30,375 nt of DNA. Source: an uncultured Collinsella sp. (lineage in GTDB: Bacteria; Actinomycetota; Coriobacteriia; Coriobacteriales; Coriobacteriaceae). Below the pieces are notes generated by a model that was not told the DNA's origin, searched no databases, and saw nothing but the letters and a program-made list of their open reading frames with translations. The position numbers and the translations under genes are program-made. Shown here piece by piece: positions 25,201 through 30,375 of this stretch (its first letter is position 1; each line of letters begins with the position of its first letter). The stretch is from NCBI GenBank assembly GCA_937937835.1, contig CALDBJ010000042.1, forward strand, positions 1-30,375, read 5' to 3'.

Positions 25201-27743
25201 TAATAATCCACGCGGTACTCAAAGCGGGCGATGTAGGTGTGCGGCACGGTTAGATCGACATCGGCAGGGAGTTTATAGCTGGGGTCGCGGCTTACGCGCA
25301 CCTCGAGCGGGGCATCCTCGGTCCCCTTGTTTTCATACCAACCCAAGAAGCGGTAGCCGTCGGGCAGGGTGCCGCCATCGGATAGAGGCTTATTGTTCAC
25401 ATCGCGTACCTGCACGGTATAGGAGCTCGTTCCATTCTCGCCCGGCTGCACGTCCACATGAGTATTGCCCACGTCAACGCGCTGGGTCACATCACCGAGT
25501 TCATCCTGCTCATTGCCTTCGAACACCGTCATGATGTTCGAAACGTAGTCGCTGTACACGGGATAGAAATCGGTGGGACCGACCACGGTGATCTCGCTAC
25601 CCGCAGGATAAAAAGCTCCCTGATTTTTAAGATCTGCCAGCTGAGGAGAGGTAATGGCAGCATAGGCGCCGTTCATGCTCTTATCGTCGTTCGGCTGCGT
25701 GGTCCAGCCGATAAACGTCGCGGTTTTCGACAAGCCGCCGCGATCCGCGGGGGCAGCGAGCGTCAAACCGACGCCATAGCGGTACCAGTCCGTGGACTGA
25801 TCGTGTGCCTTGCCGTCTTTCCAATTGAGCGTCTCGCCTTTAACGTTATAGAACAGCACCTGCGCCTCGTATGAAGCGATAAAGAGGTCATTGCCCTTGA
25901 AGCCCTCACTCTTGGCATGATCCTTGCCGTTGTCGGCAGTGTAGCTAGACGTCGTCTCGTGCTTCGTGTTGTCCTGAACGCGCTTGCCATCCTTCACCGC
26001 AGCGTCATCGGTCTTGCCGTCAAACCAGCTGTTGTCTTGTCCAATTCGGTTCACACGCACGTCGGGCTCGCGGAACCAGCCCATAAAGCGGTAGCCGCCG
26101 TTCGCCTCGCTCAGCCCCTCAGGCCTTGCAGAGGTCTCCTGCTTAAACGTCACCGACGTATCGCCCTGGGCCAAGCCCTGAGCCGTTCCCGCCAGCACGG
26201 CGCTCACGGCAAAGGTGTACGGATCCGTGGTCTTCTGATCAATACCGAGTTTGGTCGCCTCGATTGTCGCGGTGCCCGCGCCGGGAAAATCAATCGTCGC
26301 CTTAACGCTCTGGCCATGCACGGGGATATTCAGCTTGTAATCCATCGCCCACTCATTGGTGTGCTGGCCACCCAGGGCATCGTCGTTAGCGGTCGAGCGC
26401 ATGGTACCGGCACAGAAGTCGTAGTCGTGCTCTTCCCATAGCTCACGCGTGATGTAGCGCTCGTCATCCCACGGACCATAGCTGTCGCCCTTGGTGGTAC
26501 CGTCGCCGCCAAACGAAGGGATCTTCTTTTTGGCAGGATTGCCCTGGCTATTGCCAGAAAGGCTCACGCTCGGCTTAAAGTAGCACTCGGTGACCGTGGC
26601 GTCGCCCTTGTTGGCGCGTGCAGCAATACCGCCCAGGTTCACATCGTTTTGAATAATGGGGATCACGGCGATGGGGTTGTACTGACGCGAGCTCAGATCG
26701 CCCGCAAAGTGGCTTCGGACAAGCTCATTGCCTTCTTCGGTTAAAATACGGCCCGCCAGTCCGCCTGTCCACGCGCGCGTCACGGAAATGACGCCCACGT
26801 ACGACGCGGCATAGCTGTAGCACTGCGCCGTCGAGAAGCAGTCGATAATCTTGGCGTTACCCGCCATACAGCCCACAAAACCCGAGGCGTACACGTTGTT
26901 GCCGCCCAGGGCGCCAATGGCCACATCGTATTTATTGGTGACGTCGGTCATGCCCTTCTCGGCAATCGAGCCATCCTTTTTGCGCGTAGGCGTCACGCGG
27001 CAATACTCGATGGTCGAGTTCTTAACGTAGCCGGCAAACGCCGCCATATACAGGCCCTCGCCACCGATTGCCTGTACGCCCGAAGTCGTGTTGTTAACGG
27101 CGCGACCACCACGGACCTCGCAGTTGTAGAGCGTGCAGCCGTCGAGTTCGCCGGCAATCAGCCCCCCCTCAAAGCCCGCATTGGTAATCACGTTGAGCAT
27201 GTTGTTGGCGCACGTAACGTGCAGGGTGCTCTCCATGACCATAACGTTTTCGAAGCGAGTGTTGACGGCCTTGCCCACGATAATGCCGCCGCGAAAGTCA
27301 GCCCAAATGTTGGCATCCTTGACCAGGAAGTTCTTGATGGTAGCGCCATCGGTCTCGGCAAAAAAGCCCGTATCGCGCTCGGGATCCAACATATTGTTGG
27401 CGTAGTCCAGACCTTTAACGGTGTGGTTCTGGCCATCGAAAACGCCCCTAAAGGGATGCTCCTTATTGCCAAAGGAGAGGTGCTTGACCGTGTTTGAGAC
27501 GATGGTCTTCATGTCCTCACCATCGAGCTCAATATCGTTATCGAGATAGACGTGCCAATCGCGCGTGTCGCGCTCGCGCGAAAGCGCCACGCACGACAAA
27601 AAGTCAGCCTCGTTTTTGATGTGGAATTCGGTTTTACCCTCGGCATGCGCCACCGCCGGCAGCACCATAACGCAGCAAAGGGCAATCGCCGCGACGGCAA
27701 TCAGCCTGCTGAGCACACCTCGGTTCATGTTCTTAATCTCCAT
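22266..27743 (-). CDS. Giant repetitive surface protein (GLUG-like and InlB/Flg_new repeats)
   Basis: At 1825 aa this is the largest gene here. It has a Sec signal peptide (residues 1-34, cleavage near AHA-EG). A beta-helix-like region with GLUG-like units follows (about 95-420; GGLIAGELDGCTLYNCEV, FVGCMAGNAKIIDCFS, TGGLAGRILTEEGN). Then come at least seven InlB B-repeat/Flg_new-like modules, marked by YRFMGWF (near 555), FIGWTTQ (676), YRFLGWYE (798), YKFLGWIS (1093), FAGWTET (1303), FVGWSRD (1396) and LEWRYVP (1529). A SpaA/prealbumin-like domain sits near 1680-1795. There is no sortase motif or C-terminal membrane span. ATG 27743 is 3 nt past the previous stop; ATG 27728 with GGAG 9 nt upstream is an alternative. 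It is probably an adhesive fibre component. Confidence 0.9.
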   Translation of the reverse strand: MEIKNMNRGVLSRLIAVAAIALCCVMVLPAVAHAEGKTEFHIKNEADFLSCVALSRERDTRDWHVYLDNDIELDGEDMKTIVSNTVKHLSFGNKEHPFRGVFDGQNHTVKGLDYANNMLDPERDTGFFAETDGATIKNFLVKDANIWADFRGGIIVGKAVNTRFENVMVMESTLHVTCANNMLNVITNAGFEGGLIAGELDGCTLYNCEVRGGRAVNNTTSGVQAIGGEGLYMAAFAGYVKNSTIEYCRVTPTRKKDGSIAEKGMTDVTNKYDVAIGALGGNNVYASGFVGCMAGNAKIIDCFSTAQCYSYAASYVGVISVTRAWTGGLAGRILTEEGNELVRSHFAGDLSSRQYNPIAVIPIIQNDVNLGGIAARANKGDATVTECYFKPSVSLSGNSQGNPAKKKIPSFGGDGTTKGDSYGPWDDERYITRELWEEHDYDFCAGTMRSTANDDALGGQHTNEWAMDYKLNIPVHGQSVKATIDFPGAGTATIEATKLGIDQKTTDPYTFAVSAVLAGTAQGLAQGDTSVTFKQETSARPEGLSEANGGYRFMGWFREPDVRVNRIGQDNSWFDGKTDDAAVKDGKRVQDNTKHETTSSYTADNGKDHAKSEGFKGNDLFIASYEAQVLFYNVKGETLNWKDGKAHDQSTDWYRYGVGLTLAAPADRGGLSKTATFIGWTTQPNDDKSMNGAYAAITSPQLADLKNQGAFYPAGSEITVVGPTDFYPVYSDYVSNIMTVFEGNEQDELGDVTQRVDVGNTHVDVQPGENGTSSYTVQVRDVNNKPLSDGGTLPDGYRFLGWYENKGTEDAPLEVRVSRDPSYKLPADVDLTVPHTYIARFEYRVDYYVRAYANDEYTKSELLCSVWNEYNTPFNDQVGTSYVRENVVHWGSEHVNHGDKNAYRGECAEGYYDSNKRIVAPMSAYSHNVRNDTGADTLKNVLVDTDFPGSGTIDDEKVINALKYTFTPSSDRYSLKFWTLERSGGRCTYLNNPVKASIDYTSKYRMRAMVTTRVDFYKKDGTVCKKTTRRYESNLLQKKSGEEDPRYTYKYPFIYTNDTVDKNSGGDSDTITNPNLTLESSPTDAEMAVPGYKFLGWISTAEVEKDSPVWNYIYDVKDDNFTTSDPDKARPYLATDASTVTRWQDAYPVYAKYNVSYTTNLHRAGFDGTDKVNVPSYNIAPVINADTDPATATVTPDVTTPVYKAGGELYKLQKVEIELPNGKVEKLDSADGNSYSHQVEPGGAYTFVAYYSPLAVVYHLNAKDVDGKVAQPDDTLGSLKDGIPLPTYKVNEIDAATGAYNVFAGWTETKPTAGNGYVVWSDGLPMVNKNTVVKAPMELYPVYRACAVKVQSNIDGNLNSPESVRLLSRTDSGDQISLEVKAATEVVGKNGTKYDFVGWSRDYKSDSQYTLMTDDEKYPLEGGEPFEDVTYTAVYKITPYKVCYHGVDGAPIFTATVDSGDDRATGAGFVHNVEVPKVDESGKPVYDNNGNPEMEQKSVAYDPDAYSKIVALLDERAAANGDVRELFLEWRYVPANGAAKSWDEFKGEPVKGDMDLYPVTYRVVANDTSNSAHPVPMTAKLKWLLDPTADNTVNDNADKAPFKVCFAEPFMGTQLTVTVTQASYGPGAEGVTAEEKPVNGKLVSLYSLGSGNGSFDLANRLESKKTGEGKQGDGNAVFDFAKTHALTIVKKTTDASAMGQTFRFKVTKTAEGASPETRVAEVKVDKRQQENGETWYVGSVQFAAPTGIYTVEEDTNWAWRYEGELSTPGKAPGKSAELTISSASSAGDAVVTCVNTRAKDKWVDGGSRAKNVWENGTLRREDKDD

Positions 27744-27746
27744 GGG

Positions 27747-28394
27747 CTAGTTCGCCTCCGGCCAGCCTGCGACGTCGAGCACGTCGAGGACGGTATCGTT
27801 TGTCTGCTGGTTTTTGGCCTGCACGGCCTGAACGTCGATATCGAGCCTGAACGAACCGTCGCGCGCGGCATCGTGGTAGTCGCCCACAAAGCGCAGCGAG
27901 TCCATGAGGCTTTCCGTCATGGCGCCGGGGTCGAGCATGCCGCCACGACCAGCCAATCCGCGGTAGTAGTACCACCCATCGCCGCCATCGATCCACGGGG
28001 ACCCCTCGCCCGCGTTCACGTGAAAGGCAACGTTGCCCGAGGCATCCGCACTCGTACCGTCGGGTGCCACTGACGTCATGCGCAGACGAGCGCGAACGTA
28101 CTCAGACTGCGTTCCGGCGTTCTCCACGCGCACAATGCGGCTGATGTCAGAGCCCCCGGCCTTGGTGTCGGGATAGTCCCCGTGCTCGTTGGCCTCAAAC
28201 GGAATCTCCTCGCCCTGCTCGTTTAGGGTGTATTCGCAGACTCGTACCTTCACGCTGCCAAACGATAGGACGTTGTTCGCCGGAACCATATCAACGGTAA
28301 AAGCCAGCGTGCCACACAGGCACGCCAGGGCCAACAGCGCAATCGCGGCAAGCGCCAAGGTGCGTTTCTGATTGTCGGAAAGATTGTTGAGCAT
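27747..28394 (-). CDS. SipW-dependent-type signal peptide protein 2 (TasA/camelysin-like)
   Basis: A 215-aa exported protein beginning with a basic/polar N-tail, a hydrophobic core ALAAIALLALACLC and the GTLAF box (residues 28-32) of SipW-type signal peptides. The mature part has LSFGSVKVRVCEY, IVRVENAGTQSEYVRARLRM (the typical paired strand of the family) and GWYYYRGLAG. It has no C-terminal anchor. Start is uncertain: the ATG at 28394 is used; a TTG at 28406 is in frame; neither has a good RBS, which may mean low translation relative to the preceding gene. The next gene starts 3 nt after its stop. Likely a minor subunit or assembly factor for the surface fibre. Confidence 0.82.
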   Translation of the reverse strand: MLNNLSDNQKRTLALAAIALLALACLCGTLAFTVDMVPANNVLSFGSVKVRVCEYTLNEQGEEIPFEANEHGDYPDTKAGGSDISRIVRVENAGTQSEYVRARLRMTSVAPDGTSADASGNVAFHVNAGEGSPWIDGGDGWYYYRGLAGRGGMLDPGAMTESLMDSLRFVGDYHDAARDGSFRLDIDVQAVQAKNQQTNDTVLDVLDVAGWPEAN

Positions 28395-28425
28395 TACGTT
28401 CGCCAATCGTCGATCAAAGGGGAAC

Positions 28426-28471
28426 CGAGATCCCGACCCGAATATTGGGGTGGGGGCGGACCGGGATCTCG
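28426..28471 (-). terminator. Intercistronic hairpin after the first SipW substrate gene
   Basis: CGAGATCCCG and CGGGATCTCG form a perfect 10-bp stem. On the minus strand it is followed by GTTCCCCTTTGATC, a weak U-tract. It lies 17 nt past the stop of the 28488-29189 gene. It could be a partial terminator or RNA-stabilising structure that makes that gene the most abundant product of the operon. Confidence 0.6.
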
Positions 28472-28473
28472 AT

Positions 28474-28482
28474 GGGGGGGGG
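28474..28482. repeat. G9 homopolymer
   Basis: Nine consecutive G on the plus strand (C on the transcribed RNA's sense strand), 5 nt past a stop codon and next to the intercistronic hairpin. Such tracts are prone to slippage, but this one is outside coding sequence. Confidence 0.8.
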
Positions 28483-28487
28483 TGGGA

Positions 28488-29189
28488 TTAGTTCAGGCCG
28501 TCAACCCAAGCCTTGGCCTGCTTAAGGGCGTTGGCGGCAGCGTCGGCCTCTTCGCCCTTCTGGTCGGCGCCGAAGATGTAGGCGGAAACCGTCATCTTGG
28601 GTTTATTGGCAACCATGGAGCCATCCAGAGTGCCGGGGAACACAACCTTGCTAAAGAGCTCGCCGGTGTAGACGTCCGTGGCAGCATCCTTGGCACCCAG
28701 AACGGCGGGACCAGCCGTGGCGCCCTTGGCATACATGAACAGGCCGCTCAGATACTTGCCATTGGCGGAAGTGGACACCTTGCCATCGACCGGCTTCCAG
28801 TTGTTATTGAGCGTGAAGTACGGGGTGTCCGTGACAGCGGTGCCGTCCTTGACCATGGCGTTCTTCACATAGATAAACACGTAGGCGTTATCGGAACCCT
28901 TCTTGATGCCGACGTTGGGGTTCTTATCAGCGGTGGCGCCGGGAACGATCTTGGAGTTTTCGACCCACTTGGTCTCGAACAGGTAAGCACCGTTATTCTC
29001 ATCGGAGCCGGGCTTCTCGGGATCGGTCGGATCGGGCTTTTTGTCCGTAGGGCCAAAGCTACCCACCGTAAACACGTTATCCAGCGACTGCGTAGCCGTC
29101 AGCCAGGCGTAGGTGCCCACGCCGGCGGCCAGCACCAGCAGCAGCAAGGCGGCAACGATGCCGTAGCGCTTTTTCTTCTTGTTTTCCAT
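28488..29189 (-). CDS. SipW-dependent-type signal peptide protein 1, probable major fibre/matrix subunit
   Basis: This 233-aa protein has a classic SipW-type leader: basic KKKKR, hydrophobic core and GTYAWL at residues 25-30, followed by TATQSLDNVFTVGSFG. A Pro/Asp-rich linker (about 48-65) precedes a beta-rich domain with YLFETKW, SKIVPGATADKNPNVGIKKG and NAYVFIYVKNAMV. This resembles TasA/camelysin-like domains, where the PG-x-PNVG stretch is typical. There is no anchor. The ATG at 29189 has AAAGGAAG 6-8 nt upstream, better than the in-frame ATG 36 nt earlier. It directly follows the signal peptidase gene (70-nt gap) and is followed by a hairpin, which suggests it is the major subunit. Function is inferred by analogy. 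Confidence 0.9.
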   Translation of the reverse strand: MENKKKKRYGIVAALLLLVLAAGVGTYAWLTATQSLDNVFTVGSFGPTDKKPDPTDPEKPGSDENNGAYLFETKWVENSKIVPGATADKNPNVGIKKGSDNAYVFIYVKNAMVKDGTAVTDTPYFTLNNNWKPVDGKVSTSANGKYLSGLFMYAKGATAGPAVLGAKDAATDVYTGELFSKVVFPGTLDGSMVANKPKMTVSAYIFGADQKGEEADAAANALKQAKAWVDGLN

Positions 29190-29259
29190 AGTTCTCTTCC
29201 TTTCGAGAATCGTCTTCCCCGGCAACGGCCTTTACCGCCGCCGACACTTCTCCCTACCG

Positions 29260-29817
29260 TTATGAACGCCGCTCCCTCGCATGCGCGCGGGCATGTTTGC
29301 CCGCAGGTTCGTCGGGAACCATCCGATCGAGCACAATCGACGCCGCGACCAGCAGCGCCAGAACGGCCACCACAACAAGCAAACCGGGCATCGTCGTGCA
29401 ATATGCGTTAACGAAGCCCAGGTAAGGGACACAAAAAGAAACGACGCCGATCACGCGTGAAAAAGGCGTCTGCTCGGCGTCGTGCATGATGGTTCCATCT
29501 GCATTTTTATTTGCGATTCCCTGCGTGCTGATCGTCTGCGCCACAGGGTCGACCTCGTACACCTGGTGAGTCACCACGGCGCCGTCCGATCGGTAAAAAG
29601 TTGCACTGTCGCCCACGGCAATATCCGATGGCTCAACCTGGCGAACAAACACCATGGAGCCGACGGGAAGCTCGGGTTCCATAGAGCCCGAAAGCACTGC
29701 ATAGGGCGTGTATCCAAATGCGTGGGGGACAAAAGAAACGACGGCAAGAGCCATGACGAGCGCAATCGACAAGCTACTAAGAAGTGCAATAAAATGTTTA
29801 AGTCCGCGAGCCGTCAA
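29260..29817 (-). CDS. sipW: SipW-type signal peptidase I
   Basis: A 185-aa membrane serine protease that removes signal peptides from exported proteins. The first transmembrane segment covers residues 9-34, the catalytic serine is S45 in VLSGSMEPELPVGS, and the second catalytic residue is H84 in VVTHQV. Histidine instead of lysine marks the ER/archaeal/SipW subtype, which is commonly found beside TasA/camelysin-type substrates. A C-terminal transmembrane segment (LLVVVAVLALLVAASIVL) ends in a basic tail. The start is a TTG at 29817 with a weak GGATGG 9 nt upstream; a stop in frame lies about 60 nt further up and no ATG intervenes, so initiation here may be inefficient. It heads the operon. 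Confidence 0.92.
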   Translation of the reverse strand: MTARGLKHFIALLSSLSIALVMALAVVSFVPHAFGYTPYAVLSGSMEPELPVGSMVFVRQVEPSDIAVGDSATFYRSDGAVVTHQVYEVDPVAQTISTQGIANKNADGTIMHDAEQTPFSRVIGVVSFCVPYLGFVNAYCTTMPGLLVVVAVLALLVAASIVLDRMVPDEPAGKHARAHARERRS

Positions 29818-29856
29818 AGTGTTTAATCCATCCCCATCAAGGCCATATTCGATCCA

Positions 29857-29900
29857 TTCAAGGGCCCGCCACTTTCCTCAAACGCTACAGGGCCCTTGAA
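29857..29900 (-). promoter_or_regulatory. Leader hairpin upstream of sipW
   Basis: TTCAAGGGCCC and GGGCCCTTGAA form a perfect 11-bp stem with a 22-nt loop, 40 nt before the sipW start and downstream of the proposed promoter, so it would be part of the mRNA leader. It has no U-tract at its exit. It could influence initiation at the weak TTG start or stabilise the 5' end. Confidence 0.6.
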
Positions 29901-29945
29901 AATGGGATTCGGAAAAGCCAATTTGAAATCTCTTTCATGGCATAT

Positions 29946-29974
29946 ACCATACTGTTGACCTTTACTTTTTGCAA
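29946..29974 (-). promoter_or_regulatory. Candidate promoter of the SipW operon
   Basis: On the minus strand TTGCAA (29969-29974) and TATGGT (29946-29951) are separated by exactly 17 nt; each matches the consensus at 4 of 6 positions. An alternative -10, TATAAA, lies at 30027-30032 with a poor -35. Both would give leaders that include the hairpin at 29857-29900. Confidence 0.45.
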
Positions 29975-29992
29975 CACTTGACAGCGAAATGC

Positions 29993-30014
29993 TCAGAAAT
30001 CGGTCAGAAATCGG
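29993..30014. promoter_or_regulatory. Perfect 11-bp tandem repeat, probable operator
   Basis: TCAGAAATCGG occurs twice with no gap, flanked by GCTCA...TGAGC ends. It starts 19 nt upstream of the TTGCAA element. An 11-bp direct-repeat phase is typical for OmpR/PhoB-family regulators; the binding protein is unknown. The 29818-30231 intergenic stretch otherwise holds only the promoter, the leader hairpin, the C11 tract and a short GAATCTT/AAGATTC stem near 30194-30210. Confidence 0.55.
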
Positions 30015-30130
30015 TGTGAGCAGTCTTTTATACCCGTACCGGCCTGCCTTGTTCGATACCTGTAACCAACCCCTCCTATGCTATTTTTTCACGCTAAGTC
30101 TGCTTTGTTGTATAACGCAAATGATGCTAG

Positions 30131-30141
30131 CCCCCCCCCCC
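30131..30141. repeat. C11 homopolymer upstream of the SipW operon
   Basis: Eleven consecutive C about 315 nt upstream of sipW, with AT-rich sequence on its right side. Long C/G runs in promoter regions can vary in length by slippage. Confidence 0.8.
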
Positions 30142-30231
30142 AATTAAAATTGCCATTCAATATTTCATTTCATTCCAAGCTTCGCCATTTATCAGAATCT
30201 TGGTAAGATTCGGTCACTCCACACCAAAGCT

Positions 30232-30375
30232 TTCCGAAAACCCGTCCCGCTCTGGGCACATCTGGGCATGGAATCACCAGCTTATTAGGCCTTCTATCAA
30301 TAAAGGGGCGCCCTCCCGGGCGGCGGGCACGAAGTTCATCGCGAGTTCCGCACGCAAAGAAGGCCACTTAATGTG
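30232..30375. repeat. Terminator-bearing element, copy 3, cut by the window edge
   Basis: It parallels 20780-20923. A decayed B module (CCGAAAACCCGTCCC, 30234-30248) is followed by the conserved ATCAATAAAG region. A stretch of about 55 nt (30321-30375) matches copy 2 without visible difference, up to the hairpin's left arm and loop. Same orientation as copy 2, so it probably terminates a minus-strand gene beyond the right edge. Only one remnant module is left of the array. Confidence 0.8.

Noticed and set aside
30040..30100. Short leader peptide with AGGAGGGG upstream of sipW
   Set aside because: The Shine-Dalgarno-like sequence is too close to the only TTG start and the frame is about 13 codons without regulatory codon bias.
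30170..30367. Small conserved protein beginning MAFFACGTRDEL, also found at 20715-20915
   Set aside because: The similarity comes from the repeated terminator element itself; there is no RBS and the frame runs through the hairpin and array modules.

Overview
The window looks like a chromosomal segment from a high-GC, Gram-positive, gut-type actinobacterium of the class Coriobacteriia, most likely Collinsella or a close relative. This is inferred from codon use, strong AAGGAG-type ribosome binding sites, LAxTG-anchored surface proteins and abundant short palindromic intergenic repeats. No rRNA, tRNA, CRISPR array, phage gene or transposase gene was seen.

Left part (1-15.5 kb), mostly housekeeping: a Tex-family RNA-binding protein (+); a TalC/FSA-type transaldolase (-); a Cof-type HAD phosphatase (-) diverging from a large RlmKL-like 23S rRNA methyltransferase (+) whose RlmL half lacks its catalytic motif; a potassium module on the minus strand (Kup transporter, a 64-aa membrane protein, a short KdpD-type histidine kinase and KdpE); a nitroreductase (-); and a membrane-anchored LTA-synthase-like sulfatase-fold enzyme (+).

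Right part (15.5-30.4 kb), an accessory surface-protein region, all genes on the minus strand. A six-gene operon starts near 29.95 kb: a SipW-type (Ser/His) signal peptidase, two proteins with SipW-type signal peptides, an 1825-aa surface protein with GLUG-like and InlB/Flg_new-like repeats, a third SipW-type substrate, and a small LAATG-anchored protein. The likely job is secretion and assembly of a cell-surface fibre or matrix, by analogy with tapA-sipW-tasA. Downstream lies a second large adhesin (FG-GAP-like repeats, Fn3, Ig-like domain, LASTG anchor) split by a one-base frameshift.

The adhesin is bracketed by two unusual repeat arrays (15728-16048 and 20349-20796). Both have a strict 61-62 nt period and consist of alternating inverted copies of a 14-15 nt module (GGGAYGCANTTTCC and its reverse complement). 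Each array abuts a terminator-bearing inverted-repeat element, and a third copy of that element runs off the right edge. These arrays, the SipW operon and its upstream regulatory region (11-bp tandem operator, leader hairpin, C11 and G9 tracts) are the most interesting parts of the window.
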